Shown here piece after piece: positions 48,541 to 62,566 of a stretch of 64,000 bases of DNA. Origin of the DNA: Calliopsis andreniformis (taxonomy: Eukaryota > Arthropoda > Insecta > Hymenoptera > Andrenidae); contig NW_027480422.1 of NCBI RefSeq assembly GCF_051401765.1, positions 18,990,001-19,054,000 of the forward strand. The letters are read 5' to 3'. Made by a program: the position numbers and the translations under genes. The notes under the pieces were generated by a model. The model was not told the DNA's origin. It ran no database searches and saw only the letters and a list, made by a program, of their open reading frames with translations. The first letter of the stretch is position 1. Each line of letters opens with the position of its first letter.

Positions 48541-50390
48541 CTAACTATTCGATCTGGTGGAGCGACGCCCTACAGTTAAGCCTAGGTTGCCCGGAACGTT
48601 GAAATGACCTTTACTTTCACACTGTTTGCAAATATACATTATATACGATGGAAAAGCTGTTGTACTTATATTGTATTTTATGCTTCTGGCATTGACTTCT
48701 TAGGCACTAACTATTCGATCTGGTGGGACAACGCCCTAGAGTGAAGCCTAGGTCGCCCGGAACGTAGAAATGACCTTTACTTTCACACTGTTTGCAAATA
48801 TACATTATATACGATGGAAAAGCTGTTGTATTTATATGGTATTTTATCCTTCTGGCGTTGAATTCTAAGTCCCTAGCTATTCGATCTAGTGGAGCGACGC
48901 CCTAGAGTGAAGCCTAGGTTACCCGAAACGTAGAAATGACCATTACGTTCAGGCTTGTTTCAATTTTTCCTGTTATACGATGAAAAAACTGTTGTATTTA
49001 TATTGTATTTCATGCTTATGGCATTGACTTCTAAGGCCCTAACCATTCGATGTGGTGGTGCAACGCCATAGAGCGAAACCTAGGTTGCTCGGAACGTAGA
49101 AATGACCATTACTTTCGCACTGCTTGCAACTATTCATTCTATACGATGGAAAAACTGTTGTACATATATCGTATTTTATGCTTCTGGCGTTGACTTCTAA
49201 GGCCCTAACTATTCGATGTGGTGGAGCAACGCCCTAGAGTGAAGCCTAGGTTGCCCGGAACGTAGAAATGACCATAGCTTTCACACTGGTTGCAATTATT
49301 CCTGTTATACAAGGGAAAAACTGTTGTACTTATATTGTATTTTATGATTCTGGCGTTGACTTCTTAGGCCCTAACTATTCGATCTGGTGGACCAACGCCC
49401 TAGAGTGAAGCCTAGGTTGCCCGGAACGTAGAAATGACCATAGCTTTCATACTGGTTGCAATTATTCGTTTTATACGATGGAAAAACTGTTGTATTTATT
49501 TTGTATTTGGTGCTCCTGGCGTTGACTTCTTAGGCCCTAGCTATTGGATCTGGTGGACCAACGCCCTAGAGTGAAGCCTAGGTCGCCCGGAATGTAGAAA
49601 TGACCATAGCTTTCACACTGGTTGCAATTATTCCTGTTATACAAGGGAAAAACTGTTGTACTTATATTGTATTTTATGCTTCTGGCGTTGACTTCTTAGG
49701 TCCTAACTATTCGATCTGGTGGAGCAACGCCATAGAGCGATACCTAGGTTGCTCGGAACGTAGAAATGACCATTACTTGCACACTGGTGGCAATTATTCA
49801 TTCTATACGATGGAAAAACTGTTGTACATATATCGTATTTTATGCTTCTGGCGATGACTTCTTAGGCCCTAACTATTCGATCTGGTGGAGCAACGCCCAA
49901 TGGTGAAGACTAGCTTGCCCGGAAAGTAGAAATGACCATAACTATCAGACTGGTAGCAATTATCCGTTTTATACGATGGAAAGACTGTTGTATTTATATT
50001 GTATGTTATAGTTATGGCGTTATCTTCTAGGGCCGTAGCTATTCGATATGGTTGAGCAACGCCCAGGAGTGAAGCCTAGGCTACCCGGAACGTAGAAATG
50101 ACCATAGCTTTCACACTGGTTGCAATTATTCCTGTTATACAAGGGAAACACTGTTGTATTTATATGGTATTTTATGCTTCTGGCGTTGACTTCTTAGGCC
50201 CTAACTTTTCGATGTGGTGGAGCAACGCCATAGAGCGAAAACTAGGTTGCTCGGAACGCAGAAATGACCATTACTTGCACAGTGGTTGCAATCATTCATT
50301 CTATACGATGGAAAAACTGTTGTACATATATCGTATTTTATGCTTCTGGCGTTGACTTCTTAGGCCCTAACTATTCGATCTGGTGGAGTA
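48540..50390 (+). repeat. Satellite between blocks zeta and eta copy 2
   Basis: About eleven monomers. Near-repeats of three monomers occur at about 49595-49950 and 50095-50390 (CAATGGTGAAGACTAGC and GGAAACACTG variants). No gene. Confidence 0.65.
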
Positions 50391-51750
50391 ACGCCCTATC
50401 GTGAAGCCTCGGATGCCCGGAACATAGAAATGACCATTACTTCCACACTGTTTGCAATTATTCATATTATACAGTGGAAAAACTGTTGTATTTATATTGT
50501 ATTTTATGCTTCTGGCATTGTCTTCTAAGGCCCTAACTATTCGATGTGGTGGACCAACGCCCTTGAGTGAAGCCTAGGTTGCCCGGAACGTAGAAGTGAC
50601 CATAGCTTTCACACTGGTTGCAATTATTCCTGTTATACAAGGGAAAAACTGTTGTACTTATATTGTATTTTATGCTTCTGGCGTTGACTTCTGGTCCTAA
50701 CTATTCGATCTGGTGGAGCAACGCCATAGAGCGAAACCTAGGTTGCTCGGAACGTAGAAATGACCATTACTTGCACACTGGTGGCAATTATTCATTCTAT
50801 ACGATGGAAAAACTGTTGTACATATATCGTATTTTATGCTTCTGGCGATGACTTCTTACTACCTAACTATTCGATCTGGTAGAGCAAGGTCCTAGAGTGA
50901 AGCCTAGATTGTCCGGAAGGTAGAAATGACCATTACCTTCACACTGGTTGCAGTTATTCCTCTTATACGATGGAAAAACTGTTGTATTTTTATTGTATTC
51001 TATGCTTCTGGCGTTGACTTCTTAGGCCCTAACTATTCGATCTGGTGGAGCAACGCCCTAGAGTGAAGCCTAGGTTGCCCGGAACGTAGAAATGACCATT
51101 ACCATCACACTTGTTGCAATGACTTGTGTTATACGATGGAAAAACTGTTGAATTTATTTTGTATTTTATCTTCTTGCATTGACTACATAGGCCCTAACTA
51201 TGCGATCTGGTGGACCAACGCCCTAGAGGGAAGCCTATGTTGCCCGGAACGTAGAAATGACCATTAGCTTCACACTGGTTGCAATTATTCCATTTATACG
51301 TTGGAAAAACTGTTGTGTTTTTATTGTATTTTATGCTTCTGGTGTTGACTTCTATGTCGCTAGCAATTGGATATGGTGGTGCAACGCCCTAGAGTGAAGC
51401 CTAGGTTACCCGGAACGTAGAAATGAACATTACATTCACACTGATTGCAATTATTCATTTTATACGGTGCAAAAGCTATTGTATTTTTATTGTATTTTAT
51501 GCTTCTGACGATGACTTCTATATCGCTAGCTATTCGATCTGGTAGAGCAACGCCCTAGAGTAAAGCCTAGGTTGCCCGGAACGCAGAAATGACCATTACT
51601 TTCACACTGGTTGCAATTATTCCAGTTATACGTTGGAAAACTGTTGTATTTTTATTGTATTTTAATGTTGTGGCGTTCACTTCTATATCGCTAGCTATTC
51701 GATCTGGTGGACTAAAGCCCTAGAGTGAAGCCTAGGTTGCCCGGAACGTA
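50390..51750 (+). repeat. Dispersed block eta, copy 2
   Basis: This is the counterpart of 38940-40300. A 2-bp deletion (GACTTCTGGTCC for GACTTCTTAGGTCC) sits near 50690. Related monomers with GCTTTTATTG and CTATGTCGCTAGC variants continue to about 52250. Confidence 0.75.
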
Positions 51751-54700
51751 GAAATGACCATTACCTTCACACTGGTTGCAATTATTCCAGCTATACGTTG
51801 GATAAGCTGTTGTATTTATATTGTATTTTATGCTTGTGACGTTGACTTCTTAGGCCCTAACTATTAGTTCTGGTGGTACAACGCCCTAGAGTGAAGCCTA
51901 GGTATCCCGGAACGTAGAAATGACCATTAGCTTCACACTGGTTGCAATTATTCCATTTATACGTTGCAAAACTGTTGTGCTTTTATTGTATTTTATGCTT
52001 CTGGTGTTGACTTCTATGTCGCTAGCAATTGGATATGGTGGTGCAACGCCCTAGAGTGAAGCCTAGGTTACCCGGAACGTAGAAATGACCATTACCTTCA
52101 CACTGGTTGCAATTATTCCAGTTATACGTTTGAAAACTGTTGTATTTTTATTGTATTTTAATGTTGTGGCGTTGACTTCTATGTTGCTAGCTATTCGATC
52201 TGGTGGACTAAAGCCCTAGTGTGAAGCCTAGGTTGCCCGGAACGTAGAAATGACCATTACCTTCACACTGGTTGCAATTATTCCTGTTATACGATGGAAA
52301 AACTGTTGTATCTTTATTGGATTTTATGCTTCGGGCGTTGACTTCTAAGGCCCTAGCTATTCGATCTGGTGGAGCAACGCCCTAGAGTGAAGCCTAGGTT
52401 GCCCTGAACGTAGAAATGACCATTCCTTTCACACTGTTTGCAATAATTCACTTTATACGATGGAGAAACCCTTGTATTTGTATTGTATTTTATGCTTCTG
52501 GCGTTGACTTCTAAGGCCGTAGCTATTAGATGTGGTGGAGCAACGCCCTAGAGTGAAGCCTAGGTTGCCCGGAACGTAGAAATGACCTTTACTTTCACAC
52601 TGTTTGCAAATATACATTATATACGATGGAAAAGCTGTTGTATGTATATTGTATATTATGCTTCTGGCGTTGTCTTCTTAGGCCCTAACTATTCGATCTG
52701 GTGGAGCAATGCTCTAGAGTGAAGCCTAGGTTGCCCGGAACGTAGAAATGACCATTACCTTCACACTGCTTGCAATTATACATTTTATACAATGGATGAA
52801 CTGTTATACTTATGTTGTATTTTAAACTTCTGGCGTTGAATTCTAAGTCCCTAGCTATTCGATCTGGTGGAACAACGACCTATGGTGAAGCCTAGCTTGC
52901 CCAGAACGTAGAAATGACCATAACTATCAGACTGGTTGCAATTATCCGTTTTATACGATGGAAAGACTGTTGTATTTATATTGTATTTTATAGTTATGGC
53001 GTTGTCTTCTAGGGCCGTAACTATTCGATATGGTTGAGCAAATCCCTAGAGTGAAGCCTAGGTTGCCCGGAACGTAGAAATGACCATAGCTTTCATACTG
53101 GCTGCAATTATTCGTTTTATACGATGGAAAAACTGTTGTATTTATTTTGTATTTTATGCTTCCGGCGTTGACTTCTTAGGCCCTAACTATTCGATCTGGT
53201 GGAGCAACGCCCTAGAGAGAAGCCTAGGTTACCCGGACCGTAGAAATGTTCAGTACTTTCACACTGGTTGCAGTTATTCCTGTTATACAATGGAAAAACT
53301 GTTGCGTTTTTATTGTATTTTATGCTTCTAGCGTTGTATTGAAAGTCCCTAACTATTCGATCTGGTGGAGCAACGCCCTGGAGTTAAGCCAAGGTTGCCC
53401 GGAACGTAGAAATGACCATAGCTTTCATACTGGTTGCAATTATTCGTTTTATACGATGGAAAAACTGTTGTATTTATTTTGTATTTGGTGCTCCTGGCGT
53501 TGACTTCTTAGGCCCTAGCTATTGGATCTGGTGGACCAACGCCCTAGAGTGGAGCCTAGGTTGCCCGGAACGTAGAAATGACCTTTACTTTCACACTGTT
53601 TGCAAATATACAGTATATACGATGGTAAAACTGTTGTACATGGGTTGTATTTTATGCTTCTGGCCTTGACTTCTAAGGCCCTAACTATGCGATGTGGTGG
53701 AGCAACGCCCTAGAGTGAAACCTAGGTTGGCCGGAACGTAGAAATGACCATAGCTTTCACACTGGTTGCAATTATTCCTGTTATACAAGGGAAACACTGT
53801 TGTATTTATATTGTATTTTATGCTTCCGGCGGTGACTTCTTAGGCCCTAACTATTCGATCTGGTGCAGCAACGCCCTAGAGAGAAGCCTAGGTTACCCGG
53901 ACCGTAGAAATGACCAGTACTTTCACACTGGTTGCAGTTATTCCTGTTATACAATGGAAAAACTGTTGCGTTTTTATTGTATTTTATGCATCTAGCGTTG
54001 TATTGAAAGTCCCTAACTATTCGATCTGGTGGAGCGACGCCCTGGAGTTAAGTCAAGGTTGCCCGGAACGTAGAAATGACCATAACTTTCACACTGGTTG
54101 CAATTATTCGTTCTATACAATGGAAAAACTGTTCTATTTATTTTGTATTTCATGCTTCGGGCGTTGACTTCTAAGGCCCTAACTAATCGATCTGGTGGAG
54201 CGACGCCCTACAGTTAAGCCTAGGTTGCACGGAACGTAGAAATGACCTTTACTTTCACACTGTTTGCAAATATACATTATATACGATGGAAAAGTTGTTG
54301 TATTTATATCGTATTTTATGCTTCTGGCGTTGACTTCTTAGGCCCTAACTAATCGATCTGGTGGAATAACGCCCTAGAGTGAAGCCTAGGTTGCCCGGAA
54401 CGTAGAAATCACCTTTACCTTCACACTGTTTGCAAATATACATTATATACGATGGAAAAGCTGTTGTATTTATACTGTATTTTATGCTTCTGGCGTTGTC
54501 TTCTTAGGCCCTAACTATTCGATCTGGTAGAGCAATGCTCTAGAGTGAAGCCTAGGTTGCCCGGAACGTAGAAATGACCATTACCTTCACTCTGCTTGCA
54601 AATATACATTTTATACGATGGAAGAACTGTTAGACTTATGTTGTATTTTATTCTTCTGGCGTTGAATTCTAAGGCCCTAACTATTCGATGTGGTGGAGCA

Positions 54701-56225
54701 ACGCCATAGAGCGAAACCTAGGTTGCTCGGAACGTAGAAATGACCATTACTTTCACACTGGTTGCAATTATTCATTCTATGCGATGGAAAAACTGTTGTA
54801 CATATATCGTATTTTATGCTTCTGGCATGGACTTCTCAGGCCCTAACTATTCTATCTGGTGGAGCAACGCCCTATGGTGAAGCCTAGCTTGCCCGGAACG
54901 TAGAAATGACCATAACTATCAGACTGGTTGCAATTATCCGTTTTATACGGTGGAAAGACTGTTGTATTTATATTGTATGTTATAGTTATGGCGTTATCTT
55001 CTAGGTCCGTAGCTATTCGATATGGTTGAGCAACGCCCTAGAGTGAAGCCTAAGTTGCCCGGAACGTAGAAATGACCATAGCTTTCATACTGGTTGCAAT
55101 TATTCGTTTTATACGATGGAAAAACTGTTGTACTTATATTGTATTTTCTGCTTCTGTCGTTGACTTCTTAGGCCCTAACTATTCGATCTGGTGGAGCAAC
55201 GCCCTAGAGTGAAGCCTAGGTTGCCCGGAACGTAGAAATGACCACTACTTTCACGCTGTTTGCAATTATTCATATTATACGATGGAGAAACCCATGGATT
55301 TTCATTGTATTTTATGCTTCTGGCGTTGACTTCTAAGGCCGTAGCTATTACATGTGGCGGAACGGCGCCCTAGATTGAAGCCTAGGTTTCCCGGAACGTA
55401 GAAACGACTATCACTTTCACACTGGTTGCAATTATACGTGTAATACGGTGGAAAAACTGTTGTATTTTTATTGTATTTTATGCTTCGGGCGTTGACTTCT
55501 AAGGCCCTAACTATTCGATCTGGCGGAGCAACGCCTCAGAGTTATATCTAGGATGCCCGAACGTAGAAATGGCCGTCACTTTCACACTGGTTGCAATTAT
55601 TCGTTTTATACCATGGAACAGCTGTTGTATTTATATTGTGTTTTATGCTTCTGGCGATGACTTCTTACTACCTAACTATTCGATCTGGTGGAGCAACGTC
55701 CTAGAGTGAAGCCTAGATTGCACGGAACGTAGAAATGACCATTACCTTCACACAAATTGCAATTATTCATTTTATACGATGGAAGAACTGTTGTATTTTT
55801 ATTATATTTTATGCTCCGGGCGTAGACTTCTAAGGCCCTAACTATTCGATCTGGTGGAGCAGCACCCTAGAGTGAAGCCTGGGTTGCCCGGAACGTAGCA
55901 ATGACCATAACTTTCGCACCGGTTGCAATTATTCGTTTTATACGATGGAAAAACTGTTGTATTTGTTTTGTATTTTATGCTTCTGGCGTTGACTTCTATG
56001 GCCCTAGCTATTCGATCTGGTGGAGCAACGCCCTAGAGTGAAGCCTAGGTTGTACGGAACGTGGAAGTGACCATCACCTTCACACTGTTTGCGATTATTC
56101 ATTTTATACGATGGTAAAGCTGTTGTACTTAAGTTGTATTTTATTCTTCTGGCGTTGAATTCTAAGTCCCTAGCTATTCGATCTGCTGGAGCAACGCGCT
56201 GGAGTGAAGCCTAGTCTACCCAGAA
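51750..56225 (+). repeat. Satellite with short local duplications
   Basis: About 27 monomers. A two- to three-monomer group reading AGAGAGAAGCCTAGGTTACCC then TTCTAGCGTTGTATTGAAAG appears at about 53210-53400 and again at about 53875-54060, 664 bp or four monomers apart. No gene. Confidence 0.7.
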
Positions 56226-56700
56226 CGTAGAAGTGACCAGTACTTTCACACTGGTTGCAGTTATTCCTGTTATACGATTGAAAAGCTGGTGCATTTTTAT
56301 TGTATTTTATGCTTCTGGCGTTGAATTCAAAGTCCCTAACTACTCAATCTGGAGGAACATGCCCTAGAGTTAAGCCTAGGATGCCCGGAAAGTAGAAATG
56401 ACCATAACTTTCACACTGTTTGCAATCAATCATTTTATACGATGGAAATGCTGTTGTATTTATATTGTATTTTATGCTTCTGGAGTTGACTTCTAAGGCC
56501 GTAACTATTCGATGTGATGGAGCAACGCCCAAGAGTGAAGCCTAGGTGGCCCGGAACGTAGAAATGACCAGTACTTTCACACTGGTTGCAGTTATTCCTG
56601 TTATTCGACGGAAAAACTTTTGCATTTTTATTGTATTTTATGTTTTTTGCGTTGAATTCGAAGTCCCTAACTATGCGATCTGGTGGAGCAACGCCCTACA
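56225..56700 (+). repeat. Block theta, copy 1
   Basis: This block recurs at about 63035-63510 with an offset of 6,809 bp (41 monomers). A shorter version is at 59380-59600. Private variants are ACTACTCAATCTGG, GAACATGCCC, TTTGCAATCAATC and the odd TGTTATTCGACGG. Confidence 0.8.
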
Positions 56701-57499
56701 GTTAAGCCTAGGTTGCCCAGAACGTAGAAATGGTCTTTACTTTCACACTGGTTGCAATTATTCATTCTATACGATGGAAAAACTGTTGTACATATATCGT
56801 ATTTTATGCTTCTGGCGTTGACTTCTTAGGCCCTAACCATTCGATCTGGTGGAGCAACGCCAACTGGTGAAGCCTAGCTTGCCCGGAACGTAGAAATGAC
56901 CATAACTATCAGACTGGTAGCAATTATCCGTTTTATACGATGGAAAGACTTTTGTATTTATATTGTATGTTATAGTTATGGCGTTATCTTCTAGGGCCGT
57001 AGCTATTCGATATGGTTGAGCAACGCCCTAGAGTGAAGCCTAGGTTACCCGAAACGTAAAAATGACCATAACTTTCACACTGGTTGCAATTATTCGTTCT
57101 ATGCAATGGAAAAACTGTTGCATCTTTACTGTATTTTATGATTCTGGCGTTAAATTCTATGTCCCTAGCTATGCGATCTGGTGGATCAACGCCCTACAGT
57201 TAAGCCTAGGTTGCCCAGAACGTAGAAATGGCCTTTACTTTCACACTGTTTGCAAATATACATTATATACGATGAAAAAAATGTTGTATCTATTTTGTAT
57301 TTTATGCTTCTGGCGCCGACTTCTTAGGTCCCAACTATTGGATCTGGTGGAGCAACGCCCTGGGGTGAAGCCCAGGTTGCGCGGAACGTAGAAAAGATAA
57401 TAACTTTCACACTGGTTTCAATTATTCGTTTTATACAATGGAAAAACTGTTGTACTTAGGTTGCATTTTATTCTTCTGGCGTTGAATTCTAACTCCCTA

Positions 57500-58785
57500 G
57501 CTGTTCGAACTGGTGGAGCAACGCCCTAGAGTGAAGCCTAGGTTACCCGGAACGTAGAAATGACCATTACCTTCAGGCTTGTTGCAATTATTCCTGTTGT
57601 ACGATGAAAAAACTGTTGTATTTATATTGTATTTTATGCTTCTGGCATTGACTTCTAAGGCCCTAACTATTCGATGTGGTGGAGCAACGCCATAGAGCGA
57701 AACATAGGTTGCTCGGAACGTAGAAATGACCATTACTTTCACACTGGTTGCAATTATTCATTCTATACGATGGAAAAACTGTTGTACATATATCGTATTT
57801 TATGCTACTGGCGTTGACTTCTTAGCCCCTAACTATTCGATCTGGTGGAGCAACGCCCAATGGTGAAGCCTAGCTTGCCCGGAACGTAGAAATGACCATA
57901 ACTATCAGACTCGTAGCAATTAACCGTTTTATACGATGGAAAGACTGTTGTATTTATATTGTATGTTATAGTTATGGCGTTATCTTCTAGGGCCGTAAAT
58001 ATTCGATATGGTTGAGCAACGCCCTACAGTCAAGCCTTTGTTGCCCGGAACGTCGAAATGACCATAGCTTTCATACTGGTTGCAATTATTCGTTTTATAC
58101 GATGGAAAAACTGTTGTATTTATATTGTATTTTATGCTTCTGGCATTGACTTCTAGGGCCCTAACTATTCGATGTGGTGGAGCAACGCCAAAGAGCGAAA
58201 GCTAGGTTGCTCGGAACGTAGAAATGACCATTACTTGCGCACTGGTTGCAATTATTTATTCTATACTATGGAAAAACTGTTGTACATATATCGTACTTTA
58301 TGCTTCTGGCGTTGACTTCTAAGGCCCTAACTATTCGATGTGGTGGAGTAACGCCCTAGAGTGGAGCCTAGGATGCTCGGAACGTAGAAATGACCATTAC
58401 TTGCGCACTGGTTGCAATTATTTATTCTATACGATGGAAAAACTGTTGTACATATATCGTATTTTATGCTTCTGCCGTTGACTTCTAAGACCCTAACTAT
58501 TCGATCTGGTGGCGCAGTGCTCTAGAGTGAAGCCTAGGTTGCCCGGAACGTAGAAATGACCATTACCTTCACACTGCTTGCAATTATACATTTTATACGA
58601 TGGAAGAACTGTTATACTTATGTTGCATTTTATCCATCTGGCGATGAATTCTAAGTCCCTAGCTATTCGATCTGGTGGAGCAACGCCCAATGGTGAAGCC
58701 TAGCTTGCCCGGAACGTAGAAATGACCATAGCTTTCACACTGGTTGCAATTATTCCTGTTATACAAGGGAAAAACTGTTGTATTT
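57500..58785 (+). repeat. Block iota, copy 1 (16-monomer distance)
   Basis: This block matches about 60155-61445. The offset is 2,654 bp up to about 60875 and 2,661 bp after it, because copy 2 gained 7 bp there. Shared variants include GCATTGACTTCTAGGGCCC, GCGCACTGGTTGCAATTATTTATTC and CCATCTGGCGATGAATTC. Confidence 0.85.
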
Positions 58786-58909
58786 ATCTTGAATTTCATG
58801 CTACGGGCGTTGACTTCTAAGGCCCTAACTATTCGATCTGGTGGAGCAGCGCCCTACAGTTAAGCCTAGGTTGCCCGGAACGTAGAAGTGACCAGTACTT
58901 TCACACTGG

Positions 58910-59600
58910 TTGCAATTATTCCTGTTACACGATGGAAAAACTGTTGCATCTTTATTGTATTTTATGATTCTGGCGTTAAATTCTATGTCCCTAACTATGC
59001 GATCTGGTGGAGCAACGCCCTACAGTTAAGCCTAGGTTGCCCAGAGCGTAGAAATGGCCTTTACTTTCACACTGATTGCAAATATACATTATATACGATG
59101 AAAAAACTGTTGTATCTATTTTGCATTTTATGCTTCTGGCGCCGACTTCTTAGGTCCTAACTGTTGGATCTGGTGGAGCAACGCCCTGGGGTGAAGCCCA
59201 GGTTGCGCGGAACGTAGAAAAGATCATAACTTTCACACTGGTTTCAATTATTCGTTTTATACATTGGAAAAACTGTTGTACTTAGGTTGTATTTTATTCT
59301 TCTGGCGTTGAATTCTAACTCCCTAGCTGTTCGATCTGGTGGAGCAACGCCCTAGAGTGAAGCCAAGGTTACCCGGAACGTAGAAATGACCAGTACTTTC
59401 ACACTGGTTGCAGTTATTCCTGTTATACGATTGAAAAGCTGTTGCATTTTTATCGTATTTTATGCTTCTGGCGTTGAATTCAAAGTCCCTAACTACTCAA
59501 TCTGGTGGAACATGCCCTAGAGTTAAGCCTATGTTGCCCGGAAAGTAGAAATGACCATAACTTTCACACTGTTTGCAATCAATCATTTTATACGATGGAA
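58910..59600 (+). repeat. Block kappa, copy 1 (22-monomer distance)
   Basis: This block matches about 62567-63250 at an offset of 3,657 bp. Shared variants are CTGTTACACGATGG, GCATCTTTATTG, GGCGCCGACTTC and GTTGCGCGGAACG. The copies run into block theta at their right ends. Confidence 0.8.
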
Positions 59601-60154
59601 ATGCTGTTGCATTTTTATTGTATTTTATTCTTCTGGCGTTGAATTCTAAGTCCCTAGCTATTCGATCTGGTGGAGCAACGCCCTAGCGTGAAGCCTAGGT
59701 TACCCGAAACGTAGAAATGACCATTACCTTCAGGCTTGTTGCAATTATTCCTGTTATACGATGAAAAAACTGTTGTATTTATATTGTATTTTATGCTTCT
59801 GGCATTGACTTCTGAGGCCCTAACTATTCGATGTGGTGGAGCAACGCCATGGAGCGAAACCTAGGTTGCTCGGAACGTATAAATGACCATTACTTGCACA
59901 CTGGTTGCAAATATACATTATATACGACGGAAAAGCTGTTGTATTTATATTGTATTTTATGTTTCTGGCGTTGTCTCCTTAGGCCCTAACTATTCGATCT
60001 GGTGGAGCAATGCTCTAGAGTGAAGCCTAGGTTCCCGGAACGTAGAAATGCCCATTACCTTCACACTGCCTGCAATTATACATTTTATACGATGGAAGAA
60101 CTGTTATACTTATGTTGTACTTTATTCTTCTGGCGCTGAATTCTAAGTCCCTAG

Positions 60155-61445
60155 CTATTCGATCTGGTGGAGCAACGCCGTAGAGTGAAGCCTAGGTTAC
60201 CCGAAACGTAGAAATGACCATTACCTTCAGGCTTGTTGCAATTATTCCTGTTATACGATGAAAAAACTGTTGTATTTATATTGTATTTTATGCTTCTGGC
60301 ATTGACTTCTAAGGCCCTAACTATTCGATGTGGTGGAGCAACGCCATAGAGCGAAACATAGGTTGCTCGGAACGTAGAAATGACCATTACTTTCACACTG
60401 GTTGCAATTATTCATTCTATACGATGGAAAAACTGTTGTACATATATCGTATTTTATGCTACTGGCGTTGACTTCTTAATCCCTAACTATTCGATCTGGT
60501 GGAGCAACGCGCAATGGTGAAGCCTAGCTTGCCCGGAACGTAGAAATGACCATAACTATCAGACTCGTAGCAATTATCCGTTTTATACGATGGAAAGACT
60601 GTTGTATTTATATTGTATGTTATAGTTATGGCGTTATCTTCTAGGGCCGTAAATATTCGATATGGTTGAGCAACGCCCTAGAGTGAAGCCTTTGTTGCCC
60701 GGGACGTAGAAATGACCATAGCTTTCATACTGGTTGCAATTATTCGTTTTATACGATGGAAAAACTGTTGTATTTATATTGTATTTTATGCTTCTGGCAT
60801 TGACTTCTAGGGCCCTAACTATTCGATGTGGTGGAGCAACGCCATAGAGCGAAAGCTAGGTTGCTCGGAACGTAGTTCCTCTGGCGTTGAATTACTTGCG
60901 CACTGGTTGCAATTATTTATTCTATACTATGGAAAAACTGTTGTACATATATCGTACTTTATGCTTCTGGCGTTGACTTCTAAGGCCCTAACTATTCGAT
61001 GTGGTGGAGCAACGCCCTAGAGTGGAGCCTAGGATGCTCGGAACGTAGAAATGACCATTACTTGCGCACTGGTTGCAATTATTTATTCTATACGATGGAA
61101 AAACTGTTGTACATATGTCGTATTTTATGCATCTGGCGTTGACTTCTAAGGCCCTAACTATTCGATCTGGTGGCGCAATGCTCTAGAGTGAAGCCTTGGT
61201 TGCCCGGAACGTAGAAATGACCATTACCTTCACACTGCTTGCAATTATACATTTTATACGATGGAAGAACTGTTATACTTATGTTGTATTTTATCCATCT
61301 GGCGATGAATTCTAAGTCCCTAGCTATTCGATCTGGTGGAGCAACGCCCAATGGTGAAGCCTAGCTTGCCCGGAACGTAGAAATGACCATAGCTTTCACA
61401 CTGGTTGCAATTATTCCTGTTATACAAGGGAAAAACTGTTGTACT
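60155..61445 (+). repeat. Block iota, copy 2
   Basis: This is the second iota copy, carrying the replacement patch at 60876-60891 described among the findings. Confidence 0.85.
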
Positions 61446-62566
61446 TATATTGTATTTTATGCTTCTGGCGTTGACTTCTTAGGTCCTAACTATACGATCT
61501 GGTGGAGCAACGCCCTAGAGTGAAGCATAGGTTGTACGGAACGTGGAAGTGACCATTACCTTCACACTGTTTGCGTTTATTCATTTTATACGATGGTAAA
61601 GCTGTTGTACTTGGGTTGTATTTTGGGCTTCTGGCCTTGACTTCTAAGGCCCTAACTATTCGATGTGATGGAGCAACGCCCAAGAGTGAAACCTAGGATG
61701 CCCGGAACGTAGAAATGACCATAGATTTCACACTGGTTGCAATTATTCCTGTTATACAAGGGAAACACTGTTGTATTTATATTGTATTTTATGCTTCTGG
61801 CGTTGACTTCTTAGGCCCTAACTTTTCGATCTGGTGGAGCAACACCCTAGAGTGAAGCCTAGGCTACCCGGACCGTAGAAATGACCAGTACTTTCACACT
61901 GGTTGCAGTTATTCCTGTTATACAATGGAAAAACTGTTGCATTTTTATTGTATTTTATGCTTCTGGCGTTGTATTCAAAGTCCCTAACAATTCGATCTGG
62001 TGGAGCAACGCCCTGGAGTTAAGCCAAGGTTGCCCGGAACGTAGAAATGACCACAACTTTTCACTGGTTGTAATTATTCGTTCTATACAATGGAAAAACT
62101 GTTCTATTTATTTTGTATTTTATGCTTCGGGCATTGACTCGTAAGTCCCTGACTATTCGGTCTGGTGGAGCAACGCCCTAGAGTGTAGCCTAGGCTGCCC
62201 GGAACGTAGAAATGACCATTACCTTCACACTGTTTGCGGATATTCATTTGATACGATGGAAAAACTGTTGTATTTAACTTGTATTTCATGCTACGGGCGT
62301 TGACTTCTAAGGCCCTAACTATTCGATCTGGTGGAGCAGCGCCCTACAGTTAAGCCTAGGTTGCCCGGAACGTAGAAGTGACCTTTACTTTCATACTGTT
62401 TGCAAATATACATTAAATACGATGGTAAAGCTGTTGTATTTATATTGTATTTTATGCTTCTGGCGTAGACTTCGTAGGCCCTAGCTATCAGATCTGGTGG
62501 AAGGACGCCCTAGAGTGAAGCCTAGGTTGCCCGGAAAATAGAAAAGACCATTACCTTCACACTGGT

